A stretch of DNA of 31,721 bases from Sedimenticola sp. (GTDB taxonomy: Bacteria > Pseudomonadota > Gammaproteobacteria > Chromatiales > Chromatiaceae), in NCBI GenBank assembly GCA_030619405.1, contig JAUXBK010000003.1:1-31721 (forward strand), given 5' to 3'. The notes under the pieces are model-generated. The model saw only the letters and a list, made by a program, of their open reading frames with translations, was not told the origin of the DNA and searched no databases. This document shows positions 24,314 through 31,721 of the stretch, one piece after another (within the stretch, counting starts at the first letter, position 1; each line of letters begins with the position of its first letter). A program made the translations under genes and the position numbers.

Positions 24314-25213
24314 TCAATTCATTACGAATGCCAGCCCCAGCAGGCCCGCCATCACCGGCCACTTCCACATCAGGCGTACCAGATCCTCGGTGCGGAAGCG
24401 GGGGAACAGCATGGCGATGGTCATGGGGATGGCCACTACCGCGAAGATCTTGGGCAGGAAGGTGAGCCAGTTCTCGCCGCCGCCCAGAAACAGGATGGTA
24501 TAGAGCACGCCGGCGGTGTAGTACTGGAAGGACTGCATCACGAACAGGCCACCCATAAACTTGCCGCTCATCTCCACCATCGGACCGGTGGCGATCTCCG
24601 CCGGCGCGATGTAGACCTCGAACGGCTGCTTGCCCATCATCCCCTGCAGGGCGAACAGGGCGGCCAGTGCCAGCAGCGGCATCTCCATCATCCCCCAGCC
24701 GGAGACCCCGTGGGCCTGCTGGATCGCAGCGATCTCGGCCAGATTGGTGGTCTGGTAGTGAAAGGCGACCCCGAACACCACGATGACGAAGGGGATGTCA
24801 TAGGCCAGCATGGCGGTCAGCGCACGGGAGATACCGATGGAACCGTTGGGGTTGGCGCACTGCCCCACCCCCAGCGCCATTCCCAGGGTCGGCACCATCA
24901 GAAAATAGATGAGGGTGATGAGCCCCCCTTTGTCCGCCAGGCCATCCATGCCCGGCACCGGCAGCAGGGCCTCCGCGGCGATATAACCGCCCACCGCCAT
25001 CATGATGCCCAGTTCGTGGATGAAACCATGGGAGATCTGGGTCTGCTTGCTGTAGAGCTTGACGATGTCGTAGATCGGCTGCAGCAGGGGCGGCCCCACC
25101 CGCCGCTGGATCTGGGCTGCGATGCGACGCATCATCAACACCATGGCAAGGCCGATCACGAACGCCAGCAGCGGCATCAGCGTCAGCTCGAGAAGGAGTT
25201 CCTGCCAGCTCAT
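24314..25213 (-). CDS. NuoH/MbxM-like membrane subunit
   Basis: The 299-residue integral membrane protein anchors the hydrophilic arm and links electron transfer to ion movement. It has eight or so hydrophobic helices and the family's charged loops: RRVGPPLLQPIYDIVKLYSKQ near the N-terminus and FEVYIAPAEIATGPMVEMSGK (with the conserved glutamates) in the middle. The ATG at 25213 overlaps the preceding stop as ATGA; an in-frame ATG at 25228 would overlap by 19 bp and has no better ribosome-binding site. Length and loops resemble HyfC/EchB/MbhM more than the longer NuoH. Confidence 0.92.
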   Translation of the reverse strand: MSWQELLLELTLMPLLAFVIGLAMVLMMRRIAAQIQRRVGPPLLQPIYDIVKLYSKQTQISHGFIHELGIMMAVGGYIAAEALLPVPGMDGLADKGGLITLIYFLMVPTLGMALGVGQCANPNGSIGISRALTAMLAYDIPFVIVVFGVAFHYQTTNLAEIAAIQQAHGVSGWGMMEMPLLALAALFALQGMMGKQPFEVYIAPAEIATGPMVEMSGKFMGGLFVMQSFQYYTAGVLYTILFLGGGENWLTFLPKIFAVVAIPMTIAMLFPRFRTEDLVRLMWKWPVMAGLLGLAFVMN

Positions 25214-27084
25214 CGGATGTTCACCCATGAAAGCGCGATAACCACGGTTATCAGCAGATAGATCGACGGCTGCACCTGCCGGTAGAGACCCTGCATCGCC
25301 AGGGAGAGGGCATCGGTCAGGGAGACCAGTGCCGACTCCGCCCAGCGGAAACTCTTGCGGTACCAGGGCCCGATCAGATGCAGCAGGCCGGGATAGAAGT
25401 TGTCGCTGTATTGATAACGCACATCGGCCGAGAGAAAGTGGCCACCCGCATAGTTGTCCAGCTGGTGCACCCGCTGGCTGCGCCCGGTGGAGTAGAAGAT
25501 CAGGGCGCCGATGGCGATACCCGCGATCAGCAGGGAGTTTATCCAGATCATGTCCAGGCCACCCTGAGCGAAATGCACCCCGCCCAGGTGGTGGGCGAGC
25601 ACCGGCAGACCGACGCTGGCCTGCAGTGCGCTGATCCAGTCCAGCACCACCCCCGGGAAGTATCCGGTCAGGAACACGATCGCCGCCAGCGACAGCATCG
25701 GCAGGGTCATGCTCCAGGGCGCCTCCTCTACCTTGGCGTGTTCCAGCCGCAGCTGCCCCAGGAAGCTGTTATGGATCAGCTTGTAGACGCTGAGGATAGT
25801 GCCCAGCGTGCCGATCACCGCCCCGACGAACAACAGCGGCATCCCTTCGGCCACCAGAGATCGGTAGATCAACCATTTGGAGACGAAGCCGTTCATGGGC
25901 GGCAGCCCCGCCAGGCCGATGATACCGACCAGCATGGCGATGAAGGTGAGCGGCATGCGGGTGACCAGGCCGCCCAGCTGATTGAGGTCGGCGGTGCCGG
26001 TGCGGTACATGATGGCGCTCACGGACATGAACAGCATCGCCTGGTAGGTGGCGTAGTTGAACACGTGCATCAGACCACCAGCGCTGCCCAGGTCGTCCAT
26101 GATCACCACCCCCAGCAGCATATAGCCGGTCTGACCCACGCCGTGCCAGGCCAGCAGCCGGCGGGCGTCGTGCTGGCGCAGCGCGATGTAGGTGGGGAAG
26201 ATCATGGTGAATACCGCCACCCAGGCGAGCAGGTCACGGGCATCCAGAAAGGTGTAGGGGATCGACATCCCCACCAGCCGGCCGATACCCACCAGCTGGA
26301 TGATCACCAGGATCAGGGCGAACAGGCCCATCCGGGACGAGATGGCACCGAGAAAGGCGGCACCCGGGCCAGGTGTCTCCGCATAGGCCTTGGCCTGCCA
26401 CAGATGGACCGGCACCAGTGCCATCTTCACCCCGAAGCCTCCGCCGAACAAGAGCAGCAACAGCCACAGGGTGCCATTCGACATCCCTGGCACGGCCGCC
26501 GCCAGGGCGGCGAACTCAAAACTGCCGGTCTGGGCATGCACCATCACTATCCCCATCAGGATCGCCATGGCACCGGCGATGGCGTAGGTAAGATAGCGCA
26601 TGGCATAGCCCATGGCCCGCGTGCTCGCCAGCCCCATGATCAGGAAACTGGCCCAGCTCACCAGCTCCCAGCCAATGAACAGGCTCAACAGATCGCCACT
26701 GGCCAGCAGCACCAGCATACTGAACACATTGAGCGCCAGAGCGGAGTGAAACAGCCGCAGACTGTTGCCCTGGGCTCGGTAGTGATCGGCCCAGCCACCG
26801 GAGGCGAACCAGCTACTGAAGAAACCGGCGCCGACGGTGATCAGGGCAAAGAACCAGGAGAGGGAGTCGAAGCGCCAGTGCATCGTCTGACCCAGCAGCT
26901 GGAAGCTGATGGAGGAGTCGGCCACTTCCGGACCGTACCCCATACCCCACATCTTGACCAGCGCCAGCCCCTGGGCCGCGTACAGCAAGGTGGCGATCCA
27001 ACCGGCCGACCGGATGTTGCCGGCGGCCAGGGTGAAGACGGCGGTAAGTGCCGACAGCAGCAGTAGGTGATCCAGCGGCGTCAT
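25210..27084 (-). CDS. second antiporter-like subunit (NuoL/MbxH'-like)
   Basis: The 624-residue protein has about fourteen helices of the proton-translocating antiporter family. Key residues are present: E140 in SLFIGWELVSW, K220 and H228 in VKMALVPVHLWQAKAYAETPGP, and a further HDARRLLAWHGVGQTGYMLLG segment with the central lysine-equivalent region. The C-terminal part (after residue 500) adds helices and an amphipathic stretch. It lies after MrpD and before NuoH, the position of MbxH' in Pyrococcus. That second ion-pumping subunit distinguishes MBX/MBS operons from MBH hydrogenase operons. The start overlaps the mrpD stop as ATGA. Confidence 0.92.
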   Translation of the reverse strand: MTPLDHLLLLSALTAVFTLAAGNIRSAGWIATLLYAAQGLALVKMWGMGYGPEVADSSISFQLLGQTMHWRFDSLSWFFALITVGAGFFSSWFASGGWADHYRAQGNSLRLFHSALALNVFSMLVLLASGDLLSLFIGWELVSWASFLIMGLASTRAMGYAMRYLTYAIAGAMAILMGIVMVHAQTGSFEFAALAAAVPGMSNGTLWLLLLLFGGGFGVKMALVPVHLWQAKAYAETPGPGAAFLGAISSRMGLFALILVIIQLVGIGRLVGMSIPYTFLDARDLLAWVAVFTMIFPTYIALRQHDARRLLAWHGVGQTGYMLLGVVIMDDLGSAGGLMHVFNYATYQAMLFMSVSAIMYRTGTADLNQLGGLVTRMPLTFIAMLVGIIGLAGLPPMNGFVSKWLIYRSLVAEGMPLLFVGAVIGTLGTILSVYKLIHNSFLGQLRLEHAKVEEAPWSMTLPMLSLAAIVFLTGYFPGVVLDWISALQASVGLPVLAHHLGGVHFAQGGLDMIWINSLLIAGIAIGALIFYSTGRSQRVHQLDNYAGGHFLSADVRYQYSDNFYPGLLHLIGPWYRKSFRWAESALVSLTDALSLAMQGLYRQVQPSIYLLITVVIALSWVNIR

Positions 27085-28541
27085 ATCGGGTTCCGGGTCG
27101 GGACCGGGTTTACGGCCTCTATATATTGATTCACGTCGACGGTCTGGGCGGCGATCCCTTGCAACCGGTCGGCCAGGGGCGCGAGCAGGAACACAGCGGC
27201 GATCAGACCGGCGCCCAGCATCGAACTGATGGCCAGATCGAGCCGCCCGTGACCCGGCGGCGTACCAGTCGAAGGGGCCTTCTGATACATCCGCGCAATG
27301 ATCCGGAACAGGTAGTTCGCCTCCAGCACCATCCCCAGCATGATCACCACCGCGCCGGTGTAATAGAGGGCCGCCCCCATCTGGGCCAGGGAGGTGAGCA
27401 CCAGCAGCTTGGCCCAGAACCCGGGCAGCGGCGGTATCCCCAGCAGCGAGAGGGAAAAGAGTACGAACAGAGCCGCACCCAGGGGCGAGGCCTTGGCCGC
27501 GCCGGTCAGGCCGGCAAGCGAGCCGTCCCAGCGTTCGGCCAGCAGAAACAGGGCCGGTTTTATCAGCAGGTGGTGCAGGGCCATTGCCAGCCCCGCGAAC
27601 ACCCCGGCCTCACCCGGAACGGAAAAGGCGATGAAAACGATGCCAAGCTGGCCAATGGAGGAGTAGGCGAGCACCCGGGGGAGGTCGCGCGCGCGCCAGG
27701 CCGCCAGTTCCCCGGTAAGCACCCCGAGAATCCCCAGCACCAGCAGCAGGGTGTGGGCCTCGGGCTGGGGAAAGATGAGCACCAGCAGGCGCAGGATCAC
27801 CACCACCGCCAGCTTGGAGACCAGACCGGCGAGCAGCGCCGAGACCCGCTTGGGCGCCGTGGCATAGATCTCGGGCACCCAGGTGTTGACCGGGAACAAC
27901 TCCGCCTTGACGCCGATGCCGATCAGCAGCAGCACGAAGGCGGAGAGCCCCTGCAGGTCGTTCAGCTTCTCCGGGGCCAGTTGTGCCAGCTGGGCCAGGT
28001 TGAGGGTGCCGGTGGCGTCATAGATCAGGGCGATGCCCGCCAGGCTGAGGGCAGCGCCGAAACCACTGATGATCAGATAGCGAATCGCCGCGGCGAAGGC
28101 GGCCGGCGTGCGCAGGCTGACCGCCAGGCCGTAGGAGACCACCGCCACCAGTTCATAGAAGACGTAGATATTGAACAGGTCACCGGAGAGGGCGAGGCCG
28201 CTGCCGGATCCCGCCAGCAGCAGTGTCAGGGTCTGCTGGCGCAGCCCGCCTCTGTTCCCATAGGGCCAGAGCAGCAGGGTGCCGAAGGAGACGGCGATGG
28301 CGAACAGCAGCGCCAGCTGGTCCACATAGAGCACGATCCCAAGGGGGGGGCGAAAACCGCCCAGCTCGAGGCTGACCGCACCCGTTCCCAGCTGCAGCCA
28401 GGCCGAGGCACCGATAAAGGTGGTGATCAGCAGCACCAGTGGGCCGGACCAGCGGGCGGCCAGGGTGGAAAAACGGTCGATCACCGGCAGCAGAAAGGCG
28501 GTGATCAGAGGCAGCACCACCAGCAGGATCAGGTTGTTCAC
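27081..28541 (-). CDS. mrpD: MrpD/MbxH-like antiporter subunit
   Basis: The 486-residue membrane protein is a Mrp/complex-I antiporter-type subunit. It shows E130 in GDLFNIYVFYELVAV and K212 in GIGVKAELFPVNTWVPEIYATAPKRVSALLAGLVSK, the pair expected along the ion path. ISGFGAALSLAG and LAYSSIGQLG are typical. The start is GTG at 28541, one base overlapping the mrpC stop (TAGTG), with GGGAGAG upstream. It is one of two such subunits in the operon. The encoded complex may pump Na+ or H+; sequence alone does not decide. Confidence 0.93.
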   Translation of the reverse strand: MNNLILLVVLPLITAFLLPVIDRFSTLAARWSGPLVLLITTFIGASAWLQLGTGAVSLELGGFRPPLGIVLYVDQLALLFAIAVSFGTLLLWPYGNRGGLRQQTLTLLLAGSGSGLALSGDLFNIYVFYELVAVVSYGLAVSLRTPAAFAAAIRYLIISGFGAALSLAGIALIYDATGTLNLAQLAQLAPEKLNDLQGLSAFVLLLIGIGVKAELFPVNTWVPEIYATAPKRVSALLAGLVSKLAVVVILRLLVLIFPQPEAHTLLLVLGILGVLTGELAAWRARDLPRVLAYSSIGQLGIVFIAFSVPGEAGVFAGLAMALHHLLIKPALFLLAERWDGSLAGLTGAAKASPLGAALFVLFSLSLLGIPPLPGFWAKLLVLTSLAQMGAALYYTGAVVIMLGMVLEANYLFRIIARMYQKAPSTGTPPGHGRLDLAISSMLGAGLIAAVFLLAPLADRLQGIAAQTVDVNQYIEAVNPVPTRNPI

Positions 28542-28987
28542 TAGTACTCTCCCTGCTGTGGCTTCGGGCTGCCCGGATACGGCTCCGGCACCTCGTTGCT
28601 GGAAGGCAGTTCCAGTCCCGCCTGATCACAGATGTCCCGCTCCATCCGCCGGCGGATCTCCCGCATCTCGAAGGTACCGTAGGCCCGGTGCACCCGCAGC
28701 ACCAGCCCGAGGGCCAGCGCCTGCACCCCCAGGGCGATCACGATGGCGGTCAGTACCAGCGCCTGGGGTACCGGGTCCACCATGGAAGCGGGGACCACCC
28801 CGTCGAGGATGATCGGCGCCGAGGCACCGCTGCGGTAACCGGTCAACACCAGCAGCAGACTGGCGCCCGACTCCAGCAGGGCCAGCCCGAACACCATGCG
28901 CATCAGATGCCCCGACAGGACCAGCGCAGCGGTGCCGATAAGCATCAACCCCAGCGCCCCGGCAAACATCAGGGTTCCCATATCCAT
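28541..28987 (-). CDS. mrpC: MrpC/NuoK-like subunit
   Basis: The 148-residue protein has three transmembrane helices typical of NuoK/MrpC, with the buried glutamate in LALLESGASLLLVL and the VDPVPQALVLTAIVIALG segment of the Mrp form. It carries a cytoplasmic C-terminal tail of about 45 residues, longer than usual, with a cysteine in MERDICDQAG. The ATG at 28987 overlaps the preceding stop as TGATG; a GTG one codon upstream is possible. Confidence 0.92.
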   Translation of the reverse strand: MDMGTLMFAGALGLMLIGTAALVLSGHLMRMVFGLALLESGASLLLVLTGYRSGASAPIILDGVVPASMVDPVPQALVLTAIVIALGVQALALGLVLRVHRAYGTFEMREIRRRMERDICDQAGLELPSSNEVPEPYPGSPKPQQGEY

Positions 28988-29691
28988 CACTCTTCCGCCC
29001 CCATCTCCGCCAGACTCGCCAGCAGCCCCGCCAGTTCCGCCCCGACCTTGAGCCCTACGGCCAGATACAGCATGGGCAGGGTGCCGGCGGAGAGCAGGGT
29101 GCCCAGGGTGCCGACACCCAGCAGCGGGGTGAGGAACGCCTCCCCCTCGAACAGGGCGAGCAGACCGATCAGGATGAAGGTGGCGCCGGCCAGCCCCTCG
29201 ATGAGCGTTGTCATCCGGTGCTCCAGGCGGGACGCCGGCCGCGCCAACTGGGGCATAAAGAAGGCCGCCGCCAGGATCACCCCTCCCTGGAAACCGCCAC
29301 CGGGGGTGAGGTGGCCGTGAAAGATGATATAGAGCCCCACCACCAGCAGCAGCGGAAAGAAGAGATCGGCGCCGGCCCGGACGATGGGCCCCGCCTCCGG
29401 GTCCGCCAGCCGGTCGCCGGGCTCCCGGCCGAGCGCCAGGCCGGCCGCGGTTGCGGCGGTGAACAGGATAGTCAGTTCCAGCAGGGTGTCGAATCCCCGG
29501 TAGGCCAGCACGACCGAGGTGACGAGATTGGCGGCCCCCACCTGGGCGGGCGCGGCGGCATTGATCGCATCACCGACGATCATCGGTGGCTGGCCGAAGT
29601 TCAGGCGCTGCAGGATGGCGGCCAGCAACAACCCCAGGCCCGCCAGGAACAGCAGGGAGGTGAGGCGGCGCATACTATTGTACTGTCTCAT
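28987..29691 (-). CDS. MbhE/MrpB-type fused membrane subunit
   Basis: The 234-residue protein covers two small Mrp/Mbh parts. Residues about 35-85 (VGAANLVTSVVLAYRGFDTLLELTILFTAA) match the MbhE-like region that forms the MrpA C-terminus. Residues about 105-230 match MrpB (ADLFFPLLLVVGLYIIFHGHLTPGGGFQGG). Pyrococcus MBX has a similar MbxF position. The ATG at 29691 is used; a second ATG at 29673 is possible, and neither has a clear ribosome-binding site. A complete MITE sits immediately upstream (29730-29895), so the original leader may have been lost. Confidence 0.88.
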   Translation of the reverse strand: MRQYNSMRRLTSLLFLAGLGLLLAAILQRLNFGQPPMIVGDAINAAAPAQVGAANLVTSVVLAYRGFDTLLELTILFTAATAAGLALGREPGDRLADPEAGPIVRAGADLFFPLLLVVGLYIIFHGHLTPGGGFQGGVILAAAFFMPQLARPASRLEHRMTTLIEGLAGATFILIGLLALFEGEAFLTPLLGVGTLGTLLSAGTLPMLYLAVGLKVGAELAGLLASLAEMGAEE

Positions 29692-29729
29692 ACCGGATCG
29701 AGGTTCTCAGCAGACCGAAAAGGGTTTCT

Positions 29730-29895
29730 CTAGGAGCCTGTCCGAGAATAGAGAACCTACTGCGGGAAACCCACTTTGGCCAGATTTCCCGATTAAATTC
29801 GTTAAATATGTCCAATATTCGCCTCATTTAATCGAAAAATCTGACTCAAAATGGATTCCCCTCGCTACGGATCCTATTCTCGGACAGGCTCCTAG
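29730..29895. mobile_element. 166-bp MITE-like element, family B, inside the respiratory operon
   Basis: The element has 22-bp perfect inverted ends: ctaggagcctgtccgagaat starts at 29730 and its complement ends at 29895. The ends themselves carry CTAG, perhaps part of the target. The interior (gttaaatatgtccaatattc ... ctgactcaaaatgg) recurs, degraded, at 7998-8197. It has no transposase. It lies between two co-oriented genes of the operon and could reduce or reorganise their co-expression. Confidence 0.92.
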
Positions 29896-29933
29896 GACAT
29901 AGAATGCGGTGAGCATGCGGTAACGTTTCAGGT

Positions 29934-30230
29934 TCATCGCTGTGGTTCCCGACCCGGCAACTTTTTTACCGCATCGCCGGGCACTCCGGTGTCTATTCGC
30001 CAGAGGCCCACCCGCCGCAGCACCAGGGCGAACAGCACGCTGCTGAGGCCGGCGCCGATGGCCGCCTCTGTCATGGCCACGTCCGGTGCCCGCACGATCA
30101 CGAACAGCACCGACAGCCCGAGGGAGACCACCGACCAGGCCGCCAGCACCGCCAGATAGTGTTGCAGCAGCAGCACGGCCACTGCGGCACCCAGCATGAC
30201 GACGACGATGATCAATACCAGCCACTCCAT
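29934..30230 (-). CDS. MbhD-like (DUF4040) membrane subunit
   Basis: The 98-residue protein has three helices and the family motif RAPDVAMTEAAIGAGLSSVLFALVLRR. It corresponds to MbhD/MbxD, the first part of the large MrpA subunit. It starts three bases after mrpG, with AAGGGG upstream. In the assembled complex it would sit next to MrpG and the MbhE/MrpB-type subunit. The stop is followed by the family B MITE. Confidence 0.9.
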   Translation of the reverse strand: MEWLVLIIVVVMLGAAVAVLLLQHYLAVLAAWSVVSLGLSVLFVIVRAPDVAMTEAAIGAGLSSVLFALVLRRVGLWRIDTGVPGDAVKKLPGREPQR

Positions 30231-30233
30231 GGA

Positions 30234-30548
30234 TTACCCCTTCTCGTCAGAACCCGGTTTCTCTTCCGCCCGCCACGGCTTGATCCCTGCGATGCGGGCA
30301 GCCCGGGCCACGGCGGAGGAGCCCACCGGGTTGGTGAAGAGCACGAAGCCGGCGATCACCAGCAGCTTAGGCCACCAGTCCGGGTGATGAAAACCGATCC
30401 CCAGCAGCAGGGACATGGCGCCCAGGGTGGACGACTTGGTACCCGCCTGCAGCCGGTTATAGACATCGGGCATGCGGATCAGCCCGAGGCTGCCCAGGGC
30501 GATGAACAGGGCACCCACCACCAGAAAAATATCTCCGAAATGGATCAT
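30234..30548 (-). CDS. mrpG: MrpG-like subunit
   Basis: The 104-residue protein has three helices with GLIRMPDVYNRLQAGTKSSTLGAM, the MrpG/MbhC signature. The ATG at 30548 overlaps the mrpF stop as ATGA. A longer open frame to 30791 in the same phase overlaps mrpF and is a shadow. The cytoplasmic C-terminus (KPWRAEEKPGSDEKG) is short and charged. Confidence 0.93.
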   Translation of the reverse strand: MIHFGDIFLVVGALFIALGSLGLIRMPDVYNRLQAGTKSSTLGAMSLLLGIGFHHPDWWPKLLVIAGFVLFTNPVGSSAVARAARIAGIKPWRAEEKPGSDEKG

Positions 30549-30820
30549 TTTCTGTTCCCCTCGATGGCCCGTGCCATAGCGACCGTGCCGACGAAGGCGA
30601 GGGTGCCGTAGACCAGCGCGACGTCCAGATAGACCGGGTTGTCGAATACGCTGGCCAGCAGTGCCAGACCCCCGGTGGTGATGACACCCAGGGTGTCTGC
30701 CGCCACCACCCGGTCGGGCGTAGTGGGCCCTAGAAACAGCCGGATGGCCGCCAGCAGGATACCGGCAGCGATCAGGAACAGCGCGGTCCACTCCAGGATA
30801 ACGGGAAGCGTGAGGGTCAT
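30545..30820 (-). CDS. mrpF: MrpF-like subunit
   Basis: The 91-residue protein has three helices and the MrpF/MbhB motif FLGPTTPDRVVAADTLGV, followed by DVALVYGTLAFVGTVAMAR. Its start overlaps the mrpE stop by four bases (ATGA) and its stop overlaps the mrpG start in the same way, showing tight translational coupling across the first three genes of the operon. Confidence 0.94.
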   Translation of the reverse strand: MTLTLPVILEWTALFLIAAGILLAAIRLFLGPTTPDRVVAADTLGVITTGGLALLASVFDNPVYLDVALVYGTLAFVGTVAMARAIEGNRK

Positions 30821-31341
30821 ATCAAAAATCTGCTGAGGCGCGATTCGAAGGAACCGGCGATCTCACGGGTGATCTCTTCCGGACTCATCCCCGGCGGAGA
30901 ATAGACCCAGTGCACCAGCAGCCGGTCACCCTCGATGTCCACCGTGAGCGTACCCGGCGTCAGGGTGATGGTGTTGGCCAGCAGCATCCGCCCCAGAGGC
31001 GATTTGAGGCCGGTGCGAATCTCCACCAGTTCCGGGCGGATGGGCAGGGAGGGCGCCAGCACCCGGCGCGCCAGATCGAGGTTGGCACCAACCAGGGCGA
31101 TGAAGAAATCCACCAGGTAAGCGAGGATGTACACCGGCGCCATCCAGCTGAAGCGAAAACCGGTGAAGATCCCGAAGCGGGAACCGAACAGCAGGGTAAC
31201 CGCCAGGGAGACCAGTGCGCCGGCAGCCAGCTCCTCAACAGCGAGACTGCCTGCCAACAGCAGCCAGAGCAGCAGTGACACGAAGAACACCAGGGCCTGG
31301 TGCTTCCAGGAAAGGGATGGGATATCGGGGGAGTCATTCAT
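30817..31341 (-). CDS. mrpE: MrpE-like subunit, first gene of the operon
   Basis: The 174-residue protein has two or three N-terminal helices and the MrpE/MbhA core: PVYILAYLVDFFIALVGANLDLARRVL, then LANTITLTPGTLTVDIEGDRLLVHWV. I start at the ATG at 31341, which leaves a short polar N-terminus before the first helix. A GTG at 31380 would add 13 residues; neither start has a strong ribosome-binding site. This is the expected first gene of MBX/MBH-type operons. Confidence 0.92.
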   Translation of the reverse strand: MNDSPDIPSLSWKHQALVFFVSLLLWLLLAGSLAVEELAAGALVSLAVTLLFGSRFGIFTGFRFSWMAPVYILAYLVDFFIALVGANLDLARRVLAPSLPIRPELVEIRTGLKSPLGRMLLANTITLTPGTLTVDIEGDRLLVHWVYSPPGMSPEEITREIAGSFESRLSRFLI

Positions 31342-31415
31342 CGCTGAAACCGGGGCACCTGCAACCATCTGAAGACGCACGAATATTACGCGCGGACTGT
31401 TACGGTTTTATGAAA

Positions 31416-31436
31416 CTGCAGGCGGCCCGCCTGCAG
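31416..31436. promoter_or_regulatory. perfect palindrome in the leader of the respiratory operon
   Basis: Arms ctgcaggcgg (31416-31425) and ccgcctgcag (31427-31436) pair perfectly around a single base. It lies 75-95 bp upstream of mrpE, within the probable 5' leader. It could be an operator, or an attenuator hairpin if transcribed, but no T-run follows on the minus strand. Confidence 0.55.
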
Positions 31437-31565
31437 ATCAGGGTGCATCATACTGCTATCGGGCGGCCGTTCATACCCGATCGATTACATGGTTATTACC
31501 ACTCCTCCCGGCACTCGGGGGTGCGCGTGCCCGCGAGATGTACAATTTCACCCAGCAGGTTGAAT

Positions 31566-31595
31566 ATTATCACTAAGATAGTATTTCCATAGCAA
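31566..31595 (-). promoter_or_regulatory. possible promoter of the respiratory operon
   Basis: On the minus strand TTGCTA (31595-31590) is followed after 18 bp by GATAAT (31571-31566), a moderate sigma-70-like pair. It would give a leader of about 215 bases containing the palindrome at 31416-31436. No other match as good was seen upstream of mrpE. No gene is supported in the 31342-31721 region. Confidence 0.3.
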
Positions 31596-31640
31596 TAGAC
31601 TGGTCTATGCTATGCATGGCTAACCTATATCTTCAAACGC

Positions 31641-31719
31641 AACCGTTCAGTCCCCCCCTCCTGAAATCCCCTCTCCCTCAGGGAGAGGGGTTCAAAACGG
31701 CAGGGGGAGTGAACGGTTA
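31641..31719. repeat. palindromic repeat at the right edge
   Basis: Outer arms aaccgttcagtcccccc and gggggagtgaacggtt pair with one mismatch. An inner hairpin has 11-bp arms (cccctctccct and agggagagggg) around one base. It shares both the gtaaccgttcac motif and the ctctccc hairpin with the element at 1473-1642. Confidence 0.8.
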
Positions 31720-31721
31720 CC

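Noticed and set aside
23316..24368. N-terminal extension of the NuoB-like protein to 350 residues
   Set aside because: The added 110 residues are translated from REP palindromes (repeated RPAKRSASGMP-like peptide) and are not coding.
25378..28544. Long plus-strand open frames (about 500-560 residues) opposite the antiporter genes
   Set aside because: Their products are histidine-, glutamine- and glycine-rich low-complexity sequences, typical shadows of GC-rich membrane protein genes on the other strand.
19618..31341. A standard complex I (nuo) operon
   Set aside because: nuoE, nuoF, nuoG, nuoA and nuoJ are missing, and Mrp genes E, F, G, C and D with a second antiporter gene replace the usual membrane arm.

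Overview
The window reads as chromosomal DNA of a gammaproteobacterium. The left third keeps the gene order tyrS, M23 peptidase, anmK, erpA, bactofilin, DUF6776, argC, hemJ, which is close to the Pseudomonas aeruginosa PA0668-PA0661 neighbourhood. Stringent-type rRNA promoters point out of the left edge, so a ribosomal RNA operon probably lies just outside. The high G+C, the many short palindromic repeats and the two MITE-like families would suit a Chromatiales-type, perhaps sulfur-oxidising, lineage. That placement is inference only.

Layout. (1) 1-9838: housekeeping block: tyrosyl-tRNA synthetase, a MepM-like endopeptidase, AnmK, the Fe-S carrier ErpA, a bactofilin, a DUF6776 coiled-coil membrane protein, ArgC, HemJ, a second A-type Fe-S carrier and a DUF5063 protein. 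Two 164-bp MITEs with matching inverted ends and 3-bp target duplications interrupt it. (2) 9952-14574: a compact minus-strand cluster of four metabolic genes: an opine-dehydrogenase-family enzyme, a sugar-nucleotidyltransferase-like domain fused to a HisC/CobD-like PLP enzyme, a CDP-alcohol phosphotransferase and an inositol-monophosphatase-family phosphatase. I know of no described pathway with this set; it looks like a route to a CDP-activated amino-alcohol and its transfer to a membrane or polyol acceptor. (3) 14575-18551: accessory stretch with an AT-rich orphan toxin/immunity-like pair, a small GrlR-like protein, a secreted Rap1a-like protein, a small secreted charged protein, and a transcarbamylase-fold protein whose substrate residues are almost all replaced. 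(4) 18552-19060: repeat-rich intergenic DNA with twelve 7-bp tandem units. (5) 19061-31341: one long minus-strand operon for a membrane-bound, ion-pumping respiratory complex.

The large operon runs mrpE, mrpF, mrpG, MbhD-like, an MbhE/MrpB fusion, mrpC, mrpD, a second antiporter-like subunit, NuoH-, NuoB-, NuoC- and NuoD-like subunits, then a ferredoxin/GltD-like flavoprotein fusion and a ferritin-like diiron protein. This matches the order of the archaeal MBX/MBS (membrane-bound sulfane reductase) operon of Pyrococcus. The NuoD-like subunit keeps only one cysteine of each hydrogenase CxxC pair, so it is not a [NiFe] hydrogenase. The fusion of two ferredoxin clusters to a GltD-type FAD/NAD(P) module suggests that electrons move between NAD(P)H and the membrane arm, coupled to Na+ or H+ transport. 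The main interest of the window lies in this complex and in the four-gene cluster at 9952-14574.
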